Below are positions 1 to 8,769 of a stretch of 64,000 nucleotides of DNA, piece after piece; position 1 is the stretch's first letter, and each line of letters opens with the position of its first letter. The notes beneath the pieces were generated by a model. That model was not told where the DNA came from, did no database searches, and saw nothing but the letters and a program-made list of their open reading frames with translations. Source of the stretch: Allokutzneria oryzae (GTDB lineage Bacteria; Actinomycetota; Actinomycetes; Mycobacteriales; Pseudonocardiaceae); the NCBI RefSeq assembly GCF_042429765.1, contig NZ_JBHLZU010000024.1:41905-105904 (forward strand), read 5' to 3'. The translations under genes and the position numbers were made by a program.

Positions 1-1
1 C

Positions 2-433
2 GAGCTGGACGTCATGCTGCGCCAGGCGCGCACCCCGAAGGTGCACGACTGGCTCGTGAACTACGTGGTGAAGAAGAGCCCGCATGCCGAAGGGCTGCGC
101 CTGGCCTGGTTCGCCGATCCGGATCCGGTGGTCGCGAGTGCGGGCTGGGCGTTGACCACCGAGCGCGTGTCGAAGAAGCCCGAGGGCCTGGACCTCGCGG
201 GACTGCTCGATGTCATCGAGGCGGACATGAAGGACGCCCCGGATCGGCTCCAATGGGCGATGAACCACTGCCTGGCCCAGATCGGCATCGACCACTCCGA
301 GCACCGCGCCCGCGCCATCGACATCGGTGAGCGCCTGGAGGTGCTCAAGGACTACCCGACTCCACCGAACTGCACGTCTCCGTTCGCGCCTGTCTGGATC
401 ACCGAGATGGTCCGCCGACAGCACGACAAGTAG
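2..433 (+). CDS. DNA alkylation repair protein (AlkD-like), C-terminal part
   Basis: The window opens inside this reading frame, so only the last 143 codons are visible. The sequence (APKVHDW-like opening, HCLAQIGIDH, then a C-terminal PPNCTSPFAPVWITEM stretch) matches the C-terminal HEAT-like helical repeats of actinobacterial DNA alkylation repair proteins, which cradle DNA and excise or sense alkylated bases. The PPNCTSP tail is typical of this family. The N-terminal half lies outside the window, so catalytic residues cannot be checked. Confidence 0.8.
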   Translation, partial: ELDVMLRQARTPKVHDWLVNYVVKKSPHAEGLRLAWFADPDPVVASAGWALTTERVSKKPEGLDLAGLLDVIEADMKDAPDRLQWAMNHCLAQIGIDHSEHRARAIDIGERLEVLKDYPTPPNCTSPFAPVWITEMVRRQHDK

Positions 434-781
434 CTAGGTGCGCCCCCACGCTCGTGCTCACCCTCCCGATCAACGGGTGGCTCCGGCGATGACCGTCGAC
501 AATGGACCGTTGAGCGCGGCGATGCGGCGTTGTGCGCCGACGGCCCGAGGCTCCCGGCGGCCGAGGTGACGGGCCAGGGGCCGCGAAGCTGGCGTGTGAC
601 TTGATCTCCGGAAGTCGCTCCAGCCGATATGGCTGACCCGAGCAACACCTCCAGCGAACTACGTCCAAGGCGAACTCTCGAGTGATCGCCATGCCACCGT
701 CCAGGACCTCGGCCACGCCGGCCCACGTGCGCAATTCCTCGCGGCAGCCCTCCGCCTACATGCAGCCCCCACGCCTACGTC
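434..781. other. Intergenic stretch, no supported gene
   Basis: About 350 bases between the alkylation-repair gene and repeat copy 1. Overlapping frames are open on both strands, as expected at this GC content, but none has a ribosome binding site or recognisable protein family. I see no terminator-like hairpin directly after the upstream stop. Confidence 0.5.
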
Positions 782-995
782 ACGTCCTGCACGTGCCCCC
801 TGGCGCCCCACCGCGCCCCCGGCACCCTCACCCCCGTGCCCCCCAAATCGCGTTTTGTAGCCTTAATGCGAAATGAGAGCGCTCTTTCGCACAACAAGGT
901 GACAAAACGCGAAAACCCTGACCACGCCAGCCGACCCACAGGGGCACGGGGGAGCTAGCTCGGGCGATCGGGACGGCTTGCAGGACAGGCGCTAG
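782..995 (+). repeat. Dispersed palindromic intergenic element, copy 1
   Basis: First of six related elements in the window. The left end carries GTCCTGCAC (784-792) and the right end TTGCAGGACA (978-987), forming short terminal inverted repeats. The core palindrome is at 849-911: CGCGTTTTG pairs with CAAAACGCG, around a conserved centre AGCGCT. In this copy the second part of the stem is degenerate (GTAGCC on the left against GGTGAC on the right). The right terminus GGCGCTAG contains the TAG stop codon (minus strand) of the adjacent lipoprotein gene. Confidence 0.85.
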
Positions 996-1828
996 GTGAC
1001 CGGCAGGCCGCAGGCTCCCCTGCCGTCGGAGACGGGTTGTGGGATCAGGGCGGGGAGCATGGCCAGATCGAACGGGGATGAGTAGCCACCCGCGGCGAGC
1101 GCTTGGTCCGTCCAGTCGACGCAGGTGCTCAGCCCGGTGTCCGGGTTGGCGAGCTGGATGCGCTTGACCACCGAATGCGGGGTACCCGCGGCGCTACCGT
1201 CGCCGATGCTGGCCTCGAAGGAGGCACGCGTCTCCCGTTCGCCGTTCCAGTGCACGAAGACGTGCTGTTCCGGCTTCAGCTTGACCGGGTAAGGCTCCTC
1301 CAGGTCTCCGAGTTCGACCGTGATCAGGTAGCGACGTGGCGACCGTGCTGGGTCAGACGGGCCGGTGGTCGGGTAGTCGGTGAAGGCCGATCGCCTGATC
1401 AGGGTGATGCCGCCGTGGATGGTTCCTTGGTGGTTCCAGTCATTCGACCCGGTGCCGTACCAGGCATGCGGGCGGTTGACCCGGATGTCCTGGGAGAAGT
1501 CCACTCCCGGTTTACCGGGGGGCACCGGTTTGGCCTGCAACCTCTTCAGGGTGGCCTGACGGCTGGGGCCGCTGACGAGCTCGCGGATGTACCTGGCGCT
1601 CATCCGCCGGACGGTGTACTCGGCCGTCGGACTCATCGGCCAGGGCTGGCCATCGAGTTCCTCCGAAGAGATCCGCGGCGAGGCTGCCGGGTCAGCGCTT
1701 TGTGTCGTCGGCACAGCGGTGCCCGGCGTGGGCGGCGCGTCCGGCTGTGAGGTGCACCCCGCGAGCAGGGCTACCGCCATGGTGACGCTCAGGCATCGTG
1801 AAGACAGGTGGAGCAGCTGTTTCGGCAT
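992..1828 (-). CDS. Secreted lipoprotein of unknown function
   Basis: A 278-residue protein. The ATG at 1828 was chosen because it is preceded by AGGAAG at a normal distance and followed by a classic lipoprotein signal: MPKQLL, a hydrophobic run, then the lipobox LLAGC. The frame is open about 136 codons further upstream but that part has no family resemblance and would bury the signal peptide. After the lipid-attachment Cys comes a Pro/Thr-rich linker and a domain with two late Cys residues (STCVDW, GACGLP). No known family is recognised. It probably sits on the outer face of the membrane. Its stop codon lies inside repeat copy 1. Confidence 0.75.
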   Translation of the reverse strand: MPKQLLHLSSRCLSVTMAVALLAGCTSQPDAPPTPGTAVPTTQSADPAASPRISSEELDGQPWPMSPTAEYTVRRMSARYIRELVSGPSRQATLKRLQAKPVPPGKPGVDFSQDIRVNRPHAWYGTGSNDWNHQGTIHGGITLIRRSAFTDYPTTGPSDPARSPRRYLITVELGDLEEPYPVKLKPEQHVFVHWNGERETRASFEASIGDGSAAGTPHSVVKRIQLANPDTGLSTCVDWTDQALAAGGYSSPFDLAMLPALIPQPVSDGRGACGLPVT

Positions 1829-2377
1829 TGTGCTTCCTGTGCTGAGGATTGGGCGGGCCGAACGGTTATACCAACCCGCCGGGTTCGGGTTTACCGTCTT
1901 TGGCAAAGAGAACCAGCACGGCGCAGCATCCCCGCCGTCGCAATCACGCAGCCCATCAATGCGATGCGCGAACGCACAAGACGCAGAAGCCGAATCATGT
2001 TCAGCAATGCGCCGTCCGCGAGACGAGCAGCGCGAGAAGACCGGATATCCAGCCGGGACGCGGCGAGCGCCAACAGTCGACACAGGGCGAACACCAACAG
2101 GAAGCCGATGAGCGGTGCGCGGGGCGGCCGGAGCTGGCAGGTCGGCGAGTCGTTTGAGGTCGCGGAGGCGCCAGTCCCCCACCGAGGTGGAGCGGAGTCC
2201 GGCGCCGGTGCCGAAGCGGCGGCCGTCCATCCGCATCGCGGCGCTTTACTTGTGCCACAACGGAATCCCACAGACTGTTCGGAGCCGTGATCACGTGTCC
2301 GGGAAAGGATTGGACGGAGTGGTGCTCGCGCTTGTAGCTTGCAGCGGACCGCGACACCGCCCGAGGAGGTGAGACCC
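1829..2377. other. Intergenic region between lipoprotein and rox-like leader
   Basis: About 550 bases between divergently oriented genes. Several frames are open on both strands but none has a convincing start site. A minus-strand frame near 1900-2130 encodes a hydrophobic stretch (GFLLVFALCRLLALAA) that could be a decayed membrane segment; there is no supporting ribosome binding site. Promoters for both flanking genes must lie here. Confidence 0.4.
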
Positions 2378-2431
2378 ATGAACGCTGTATCGATGTGGGA
2401 GCTCCCCTTCCCGTCACGGTCGGGCGATTGA
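2378..2431 (+). CDS. Possible 17-residue leader peptide upstream of rox-like gene
   Basis: A short ORF beginning ATG at 2378 and ending TGA at 2431, encoding MNAVSMWELPFPSRSGD. It is preceded by the very strong Shine-Dalgarno GAGGAGGTGAG with good spacing, better than the one in front of the monooxygenase gene itself. It ends 55 bases before the monooxygenase start, with an inverted repeat in between. This layout resembles translational-attenuation leaders of resistance genes; that role is inference. It could also be a chance ORF with a fortuitous SD. Confidence 0.45.
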   Translation: MNAVSMWELPFPSRSGD

Positions 2432-2442
2432 CGTAGGTGTCG

Positions 2443-2474
2443 CCGGGAGCGCCTCGACAACAGGGCACTCCCGG
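2443..2474 (+). promoter_or_regulatory. Hairpin overlapping the rox-like Shine-Dalgarno
   Basis: CCGGGAG at 2443-2449 is the exact reverse complement of CTCCCGG at 2468-2474. The right arm overlaps the first two bases of the GGAAGG Shine-Dalgarno (2473-2478) of the gene starting at 2487. Folding would therefore partly mask that site, and ribosomes on the leader ORF just upstream could affect folding. Function is inferred from layout only. Confidence 0.4.
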
Positions 2475-2486
2475 AAGGCAACACCT

Positions 2487-4031
2487 ATGAACTCTCCTCA
2501 GTTCACCGCCGAGCCGTCGAACGACACGGTCGAGCACGGCATCACCGTGGGCGACGTCCCCGGACTCCGCTCGCCGGCCTCCGACGCTGGTCGCGCGCCC
2601 CTCAACTTCGACGTGATCATTGCCGGGTGCGGGCCGACTGGCGCGGTACTGGGCGCCGAACTGCGGCTGCACGATGTGCGGGTACTCGTTCTGGAGAAGG
2701 AAACCGAGCCCGTATCGTTCGTCCGCGTAGTCGGTTTGCATATTCGCAGCCTTGAGCTGCTGGCAATGCGCGGACTACTGGATCGCGTTCTCGAACACGG
2801 AAGACAGCGTCCGGCCGGCGGATTCTTCGCCGCCATCAGCAAACCCGCGCCCAAGGACCTGGATTCCGCGCACGCCTACCTGCTGGGCATCCCGCAGCCG
2901 GTCATCGTTCACCTCCTCGAAGACCATGCGATCCAACTTGGTGCGCAGATCCGGCGCGGTTGTGCGGTGGCCGGTTTCGAGCAGGACGACGAGGGTGTGA
3001 CTGTCGAGCTGGCCGACGGCGAACAACTGCGTTCGCGCTATCTCGTCGGCTGTGACGGCGGGCGCAGCACGGTGCGCGAACTGCTCGGCGTCGGCTTCCC
3101 CGGCGAGCCCTCGCGGACCGAGACGCTGATGGGCGAGATGGAAGTGGGTGTGCCGCAGGAGGAGATCGCCGCCAAGGTGACCGAAATCCGCGAGACCCAC
3201 AAGCGACTCTGGCTCAGGCCCTTCGGCGAAGGGGTCTACAGCGTCGTCGTTCCCGCCGCGGGAGTCAGCGACCGCGCGGAACCGCCCACCCTCGAGGATT
3301 TCAGACAACAGCTGCGCACCATCGCCGGAACCGATTTCGGCGTGCACTCCCCGCGCTGGTTGTCCCGCTTCGGAGATGCCACCCGGCTAGCCGAACGCTA
3401 TCGGGTCGGCCGGGTACTGCTGGCCGGCGACGCGGCACACATCCACCCGCCCACCGGCGGGCAGGGCCTCAACCTGGGCGTTCAAGACGCGTTCAACCTC
3501 GGCTGGAAACTGGCCGCGCAGATCCGCGGCTGGGCGCCGGAAACACTGCTGGACACCTACCAGACCGAACGTCATCCAGTCGCCGAGGACGTGCTGGACA
3601 ACACCCGCGCCCAGATGGAACTGCACTCCACCGAACCGGGTCCGCAGGCCGTGCGCAGGCTGCTCACCGAACTGATGGACTTCGACGAGGTGAACCGCTA
3701 CCTGATCGAGAAGATCACCGCGATCGGCATCCGCTACGACTTCGGCGAAGGCCCCGACCTGCTCGGCCGCCGCCTGCGCGACATCGACGTGGAACAGGGC
3801 CGCCTCTACGGTCTGCTGCACCGCGGCCGCGGCCTGCTGCTGGACCGCACCGAACGCCTGACCGCCGGCGGTTGGTCAGACCGGGTCGACCACCTCGCGG
3901 ACCCCACCGCGGAACTGGATGTACCGTGCGTCCTGCTGCGCCCCGACGGCCACGTCGCCTGGGTCGGCGACGACCAGCAGGACCTGGACGACCACCTCTC
4001 CCGCTGGTTCGGCGAGCCCGCCACCGGATGA
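2487..4031 (+). CDS. rox: FAD-dependent monooxygenase, rifampicin monooxygenase (Rox)-like
   Basis: A 514-residue class A flavoprotein monooxygenase. The FAD-binding GxGxxG appears as FDVIIAGCGPTG near residue 41; the second FAD/NADPH motif is YLVGCDGGRSTVR; the third is VLLAGDAAHIHPPTGGQG. Overall wording (HIHPPTGGQGLNLGVQDAFN, ELDVPCVLLRPDGHV) follows Rox proteins of Streptomyces and Nocardia, which hydroxylate the rifamycin naphthoquinone and inactivate the drug. Rox proteins start just before FDVII, so the 38-residue N-terminal extension here is unusual; the ATG at 2487 has GGAAGG eight bases upstream and no internal ATG fits better. Family alternatives are polyketide hydroxylases. Substrate is inferred from similarity. 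Confidence 0.75.
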   Translation: MNSPQFTAEPSNDTVEHGITVGDVPGLRSPASDAGRAPLNFDVIIAGCGPTGAVLGAELRLHDVRVLVLEKETEPVSFVRVVGLHIRSLELLAMRGLLDRVLEHGRQRPAGGFFAAISKPAPKDLDSAHAYLLGIPQPVIVHLLEDHAIQLGAQIRRGCAVAGFEQDDEGVTVELADGEQLRSRYLVGCDGGRSTVRELLGVGFPGEPSRTETLMGEMEVGVPQEEIAAKVTEIRETHKRLWLRPFGEGVYSVVVPAAGVSDRAEPPTLEDFRQQLRTIAGTDFGVHSPRWLSRFGDATRLAERYRVGRVLLAGDAAHIHPPTGGQGLNLGVQDAFNLGWKLAAQIRGWAPETLLDTYQTERHPVAEDVLDNTRAQMELHSTEPGPQAVRRLLTELMDFDEVNRYLIEKITAIGIRYDFGEGPDLLGRRLRDIDVEQGRLYGLLHRGRGLLLDRTERLTAGGWSDRVDHLADPTAELDVPCVLLRPDGHVAWVGDDQQDLDDHLSRWFGEPATG

Positions 4032-4059
4032 GGTGCCGGTTGTCCTGGGTGTTCCGCTC

Positions 4060-4992
4060 TCAGCGCGCCCAGTCTGGGATCCACACGTCGTCGCCGGACG
4101 TCTTCTCGTACCTGGTCTGGAGGTGCTCAAGGAAGTTCGCGAGGACGGGGTGGGGGTTGTCCGCTCGCCAGATCACCGACATCGGGTAGACCGGGGTCGG
4201 GCTGACGACAGGGATTCGGCGGAGGTCGTAGCTCTCCGGCCAGAGGTACCGCGAGCCCTCGCCGACGAAGGTGGCGAGCTGGGTTGAGTCGGCGATTTCG
4301 GCGAGGAGGGCGTCGACGCCGAAGCTCGGACCGATCGTGTCGATGGTGAGTCCGAACGCCTTCGCCAGATCCTCGTAGTAGCCAACCGGCTCGGCGTCGG
4401 ACATGCCGGGCATCCAGACGGGGTGATCGGCGAGCTCGGCCAGCGTCACGGTCTTGGCCTTCGCCAACGGGTGCCGTGGGCCGACCAGCAGTTCATGCCG
4501 GTCATCGATGACACGCGCTGAGCGCAGTCCGCTCGGAACCTTGCCGGCGAAGTCCCGCAGGGACCTGAAGGTGGCGTCAAGGGTGCCGGCACCGACCTCG
4601 GCCAGCGCCGACGCGGCCTCGACGCCGGTCAAGGTGACGACATCCAGCTCGATGTCAGGGTGTTGCTGGTAGAAGGCGTGAAGGATGTTGGAGGGTGCGA
4701 TCCGGCGGCCGACGACGTCGACCCGAAGGGCCCTGCGCCCCGGCGTCACGGCCGCCGTCGCGCGCTCGGCGGCGCGGAGAAGCTCACGCGCATGGGGCAG
4801 CAGTGCCTGCCCGTCGATGGAAAGCCTGGCACCCCTGGCGGTCCGCGCGAAAAGCCGCACGCCGAGTTCCCGCTCCAGGGTGGCTACTCGTTTCGACGCT
4901 GCCTGCTGGGTGATGCCCAGATCGTCGGCAGCGGCTTGGAACTGGCCGGTCTCGGCAACGGCGACGAAGGTGCGAACCGCATCGAGATCCAT
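4060..4992 (-). CDS. LysR-family transcriptional regulator
   Basis: A 310-residue LysR regulator: N-terminal winged helix (MDLDAVRTFVAVAETGQFQ, AAADDLGITQQAASKRVATL) and a C-terminal effector-binding domain. The ATG at 4992 fits the family's usual start; the open frame extends 37 codons upstream without family similarity. It is divergent from the MFS exporter gene at 5102, and the 109-base space contains an inverted repeat. The usual arrangement is LysR control of the divergent transport/hydrolase pair plus autoregulation. The effector is unknown. Confidence 0.9.
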   Translation of the reverse strand: MDLDAVRTFVAVAETGQFQAAADDLGITQQAASKRVATLERELGVRLFARTARGARLSIDGQALLPHARELLRAAERATAAVTPGRRALRVDVVGRRIAPSNILHAFYQQHPDIELDVVTLTGVEAASALAEVGAGTLDATFRSLRDFAGKVPSGLRSARVIDDRHELLVGPRHPLAKAKTVTLAELADHPVWMPGMSDAEPVGYYEDLAKAFGLTIDTIGPSFGVDALLAEIADSTQLATFVGEGSRYLWPESYDLRRIPVVSPTPVYPMSVIWRADNPHPVLANFLEHLQTRYEKTSGDDVWIPDWAR

Positions 4993-5009
4993 GAGGCAGA
5001 ACCTACTCC

Positions 5010-5026
5010 CACAACGATGAGTTGTG
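5010..5026. promoter_or_regulatory. Probable LysR operator between divergent genes
   Basis: CACAAC-GATGA-GTTGTG is a perfect 6+6 inverted repeat placed 17 bases upstream of the LysR start and 75 bases upstream of the MFS start. Further GTTGT half sites follow (TCTGTTGTTGG, AGAGGGTTGTCC). LysR regulators usually bind dyads in exactly such divergent spaces. Confidence 0.55.
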
Positions 5027-5101
5027 CCGTGCCATGCGATCTGTTGTTGGTGCCAGCGCCCATTCACCCGCTTCAATCCCGCTGACAACAGAGGGTTGTC
5101 C

Positions 5102-6394
5102 ATGACGGGTGACGGAGAGAAGCAAGTGCCGAATGTGCTGCGGAGGGCGAGCCTGGGCCGGTCGTTCGGGTGGTTGTGGGCCGCCTACGCGGTCAGCGCC
5201 TACGGGACCGGATTCGGGTTCGGCGCGTTGCCGCTGATCGCCGTGCTGGTGTTGCACGCCAGCCCGGCCGAGGTCTCCGCGCTGTCCGCTGTGGGGCCGG
5301 CAGTGGGCGCGCTGATCGCGTTGCCGCTCGGGCCGTGGGTGGAGTTCCACCGCAAACGCCCGGTCATGATCGCGATGGACCTCGCCCGGTTCGCGGCCAT
5401 GATGACGATCCCGGTCGCCTACGCCTTCGCCTGGCTCAGTTTCGCCCAGTTGCTGGTCGTCTCGGCTGTGGCCGCCACGGCCAAGATCGCCTTCAACGCG
5501 GCCAGCGGCGCCTACCTCAAAACTCTTGTCCGGCCGGATGACCTGCTCGTGGCGAATGCCCGGTTCGAGTCCACGACGTGGAGCTCCACCGCACTCGGCC
5601 CGCCGCTGGGCGGGGCGGCGACCAGTCTGTTCGGACCGGTCACCACCGTGGTGGCCGACGCGCTCAGCTACCTGTTCTCCGCGTTGGGGATCACCGCGAT
5701 CCGCGGCCGAGAAGAACGTCCGCGACGGATCGGTGGCGGCCGTGTCAGCACCAGCGACCTGCTCGAGGGCTGGCGGCACATCCTGGCCCACCCCGGCCTG
5801 CGAGCGCTGTTCGTGAACACCCTGCTGGTCAACGGACTGATCATGGCAGCCGAACCGCTGGTGGCCGTGCTCATGCTCGGCCAGCTCGGATTCCCACCCT
5901 GGCAGTACGGCCTCGCCTTCGCCGTCCCCTGCGTGGGCGGGCTCGTCGGTTCGCGCATGGCCCGCCGCGTCGTGGCCCGGTACGGCCGGCACCGGGTCCT
6001 CCGCACCGCCGGTGCGCTGCGCGCGGTCTGGCTGATCGGCCTCGCCCTCATCCAGCCCGGTGCCGCCGGCCTCGCGATCGTGATGGCCGTCGAGCTCGCG
6101 ATCATCATCAGCGCGAGCCTGTTCAACCCCGTGGTCGCCACCTACCGGCTCGAACACACCCCCCGAGCCCGCACCGCCCGCACCCTGTCCGCCTGGTCCA
6201 TCAGCAGCAGCGCCTCCATCGCCATCTTCACCGCCCTCGCCGGCCTGCTCGCCGAAGCCACCAGCCCACGCACCGCTCTCACTGTCGCAGGCCTCCTCAT
6301 CCTGGCCACCCCGCTCCTGCTCCCCCGGCACGACCGCACACCCCAACACGACGGCGTCGATCAGGCGTCACCAGCAAGGAGAACACTCGCGTGA
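5102..6394 (+). CDS. MFS transporter (EntS-like exporter family)
   Basis: A 430-residue membrane protein with about twelve hydrophobic segments and the cytoplasmic loop typical of MFS_3/EntS-like exporters (ALPLIAVLVLHASPAEVSAL; GPWVEFHRKRPVMIAMDLAR, the motif-A-like basic loop). ATG at 5102 was chosen because translation upstream has no family match. The stop codon TGA overlaps the GTG start of the next gene (GTGA), indicating translational coupling. It probably exports a small molecule; which one is not shown. Confidence 0.85.
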   Translation: MTGDGEKQVPNVLRRASLGRSFGWLWAAYAVSAYGTGFGFGALPLIAVLVLHASPAEVSALSAVGPAVGALIALPLGPWVEFHRKRPVMIAMDLARFAAMMTIPVAYAFAWLSFAQLLVVSAVAATAKIAFNAASGAYLKTLVRPDDLLVANARFESTTWSSTALGPPLGGAATSLFGPVTTVVADALSYLFSALGITAIRGREERPRRIGGGRVSTSDLLEGWRHILAHPGLRALFVNTLLVNGLIMAAEPLVAVLMLGQLGFPPWQYGLAFAVPCVGGLVGSRMARRVVARYGRHRVLRTAGALRAVWLIGLALIQPGAAGLAIVMAVELAIIISASLFNPVVATYRLEHTPRARTARTLSAWSISSSASIAIFTALAGLLAEATSPRTALTVAGLLILATPLLLPRHDRTPQHDGVDQASPARRTLA

Positions 6395-6981
6395 GCACTG
6401 CCCCTGCGCTCGACCCCGCGCACACCGCCCTGCTCGTCATGGACTGCCAGCCCGCGATCCTCGCCCTTCTGCCCGAAGGCGGAGCCCTGCTGGACCGCGT
6501 GGAAGCAGCCATCGCCGACGTCCGCGCCAGCGGCGGCACCGTCGCCTATGTCCGCGTCGGCTTCACCGAGACCGACTGGGACGCGATCCCGGCCACCAAC
6601 AAGTCCTTCGCCCCGGTCGCCCAGCACCGCCTCATGCACCACGAGGACCCCGCCTTCGCCATCCACGAACGCCTGGCGCCCCAGGAGGGCGACATCACGG
6701 TCCGCAAGATCCGCTACGGCGGCATGTCCACCACCGACCTCGACCAGCGGCTGCGCGAACGCGGCATCACCACTCTGGTCGTCTCCGGCGTCAGCACCAG
6801 CGGCGTCGTCCTGTCGACCGTCCTCGACGCGGCCGACCGCGACTACCTGCTCCACGTCCTGTCCGACGGCGTCGCCGACCCGGACGCCGAAGCCCACAAC
6901 GTCCTGCTCCAGCACGTCTTTCCCACACGGGCCACCGTCATCGACACCGCCCAGTTGCGCGCCCTGCTGCGGGCTGACTGA
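6391..6981 (+). CDS. Isochorismatase-fold hydrolase lacking the catalytic Cys
   Basis: A 196-residue protein starting at GTG 6391, with AAGGAG eight bases upstream and a 4-base overlap with the MFS gene. The isochorismatase-fold Asp (LLVMDCQ) and Lys (TVRKIRYGG) are present. At the usual GxxTxxCVxxT position the sequence is GVSTSGVVLST, so the nucleophilic Cys of amidase-type members is a Gly. True isochorismatases (EntB, PhzD) also lack this Cys, so a vinyl-ether-type hydrolysis is possible; nothing nearby makes chorismate derivatives. Coupled to an exporter and under LysR control. Confidence 0.8.
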   Translation: MSTAPALDPAHTALLVMDCQPAILALLPEGGALLDRVEAAIADVRASGGTVAYVRVGFTETDWDAIPATNKSFAPVAQHRLMHHEDPAFAIHERLAPQEGDITVRKIRYGGMSTTDLDQRLRERGITTLVVSGVSTSGVVLSTVLDAADRDYLLHVLSDGVADPDAEAHNVLLQHVFPTRATVIDTAQLRALLRAD

Positions 6982-7323
6982 CTCGAGACAAGAACCTACG
7001 CATGCTTGTAGCTCCCGCATGCGATTGATGTGTGCCGATCTCTGGGTCGCCCACCGCGGAAGAGAGCGCCCGGCAGGTTCGCTGTCTTGGACACCGAGTC
7101 CGCGCGGTCAGTTCACGGCCGAGGCGCGTTCGAGCGCAGCTCGGCCAGAAGGGGCAGCCACCTCTGCTCGGTGCGGGGCAGGGCTGGGGCACGCTCGATG
7201 CACCAGGTCCTGCTCGAACCTGAACTCGTCCACGGATGGGCCTCCAGTAGCTAGCGCCCGCCGACAAGCGAGCACCGACCGACCTTGGCGGGCGATGGTT
7301 GCGCAGGAGGCCCGTCGGGGGGA
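6982..7323. other. Intergenic region between convergent genes
   Basis: 342 bases with no supported gene. Near the right side CGCCCGCC (7255-7262) can pair with GGCGGGCG (7287-7294), a weak candidate terminator for the hemerythrin gene on the minus strand. Otherwise I see nothing. Confidence 0.4.
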
Positions 7324-8034
7324 TCAGCGGGGAGGAGGGGTGAACTGGGCCAGGTCGTAGATGCCCAGGGCCCTTTCGATGTCGGCGACCTCGTCGACGA
7401 TGCGGGTGAAGCCCTTGGTGCCGAACCGGCGCTCCTCTTCGTCTTCGAAGACCTCGCCGAGCTCATTGAACTCCTTGGCCGGGACGACGTCGCGGAAGAC
7501 AGGGAAGACAACGGTGTCCTCTCGGGCTTCGTGTGCTTCGTACATGCGGATGAACGCAGCCATGTCGCCGGTCAGCCGACGGCGGCTCGATGCCGTGGTC
7601 GAGGCGTAAGGGGCGGCGAGGATGCGGTCGGTCAGGGCTCGGCCGCGCTGGTGCTGCAGGAGCAGGATCGAAACGGTCCTGGAGAGTTTTCCGGCTTGTA
7701 GTAGCCGGGGAAACACATACCGTTCTTCCAGGCGTTCGTGGTAGTCCTCGATGAAGCTGCGGATGATTCCCGCGGCGGCGTGGATTTCTGGACCGGGCAC
7801 GGTCCCGCCCCGTTCGATCCGGTGGATGACCTCGCGGTAGACCAGCAGCACCCGCTTGAGCACTCCGTGCTCGCGCATGAGGTCTTCTGGTGGGGTGACC
7901 GGCACCTTGACCACTGGTGGCGCGGCGGATGCCTGGGCCGAGTGGGCTGCGGTGAGGAGCGTGGCGCTTGCAGCAGCCCCGGACAACCGCAGCATGCGGC
8001 GCCGGGCCACTCGGGATTGGTCAGCGTTCGTCAT
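7324..8034 (-). CDS. Tat-exported hemerythrin-domain protein
   Basis: A 236-residue protein with a twin-arginine signal (ARRRMLRLSGAAASATLL, then an Ala-rich cleavage region). The mature part is a four-helix hemerythrin/HHE domain: DLMREHGVLKRVLLVYRE, FIEDYHERLEERYVFPRL, LLLQHQRGRALTDRI and MYEAHEAREDTVVFPVF supply the His and Glu ligands of a di-iron site. Such proteins bind O2 or NO or detoxify oxidants outside the cytoplasm. Tat export fits folding with its metal in the cytoplasm. It stands alone. Confidence 0.88.
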   Translation of the reverse strand: MTNADQSRVARRRMLRLSGAAASATLLTAAHSAQASAAPPVVKVPVTPPEDLMREHGVLKRVLLVYREVIHRIERGGTVPGPEIHAAAGIIRSFIEDYHERLEERYVFPRLLQAGKLSRTVSILLLQHQRGRALTDRILAAPYASTTASSRRRLTGDMAAFIRMYEAHEAREDTVVFPVFRDVVPAKEFNELGEVFEDEEERRFGTKGFTRIVDEVADIERALGIYDLAQFTPPPR

Positions 8035-8769
8035 AAGCCCTCACTTCATGCGTCCGCGCATCACTTTTATGCCAGTAACGCCGCGACTTTGACCAGCACT
8101 CATTGTCCTCTTTGAGACTGACGGAAAGCTGGAACAGAGACCTGCCAGAATACAGATAACAAACACTGGTTCACCGTCGGTTCACGATAGTGAAGTCAGG
8201 TCGCGAACACGCCGCCGTGCCTCGGACAGAGGCGCCAGCCGCATTAGCCGGAACAGATCCGAAGAACGCCACCCCACCCAGAGCCACCGAGGCAAGCGGT
8301 GGCGACCTGATTCAGTTGCGAAGCGAGACACCTGAGCACTACCGCCGCTGAGCCGTCCGTCGGCGGCGTGTTCGGCAGGCTCCACCTCGGCTGCTCGGAG
8401 CAGCCCGGCGGGCAACCGGCGGCGCAGTGCGACATCAGCGGAGGTCTCAGTCAGCAGGCCAGGGTCAGCAGCTTCCGCCTCGCCGGGGAGCCGCCGAGGG
8501 CTCGCGGGATGAAGCAGAGCAACCGCTTCCGGGAGCAGACCAAGGGCAAGGACGGCAAGGACCCGTGCAAGCTCCAGATCCAGGTGTACGACTTCTGTCG
8601 GCGCCAGCCGCGTCTCCGAGCGCGATCTGGAGCAGGCACAGAACACCTCCCTGTGCCGACGAGGCGACATCTGATCCAGCACTGGGGGCACGACGAGGGC
8701 TTCTTCACCGACTCGCGCTTCCCCGGGAGGCCGCCAAGGACGTGGTCGTCAGGGTCGCCGAAGTACTGA
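8035..8769. other. Long intergenic region, possibly with a decayed gene
   Basis: 735 bases without a clear gene. The left 150 bases are comparatively AT-rich and form the promoter side of the hemerythrin gene. On the plus strand, near 8500-8780, two frames look coding in succession (GMKQSNRFREQTKGKDGK, then after a shift REAAKDVVVRVAEVL), suggesting a frameshifted C-terminal remnant, but I could not name a family. Confidence 0.35.

Noticed and set aside
992..2236. 414-codon version of the lipoprotein gene
   Set aside because: The first 136 codons lack a ribosome binding site and family similarity and would bury the lipoprotein signal peptide; ATG 1828 has a good ribosome binding site.
2290..2486. 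Rifamycin-associated element (19-bp palindrome) upstream of the rox-like gene
   Set aside because: I looked for a GGGGCTTG-type palindrome and found none; only the leader ORF and the 7-bp stem are present.
5003..6349. 448-codon minus-strand ORF opposite the MFS gene
   Set aside because: Gly/Asp/Glu-rich low-complexity translation of the kind produced opposite high-GC genes; the plus-strand MFS gene explains it.
8182..8691. 169-codon minus-strand ORF upstream of the hemerythrin gene
   Set aside because: No ribosome binding site or family resemblance; competing plus-strand frames look equally coding, so neither is called.
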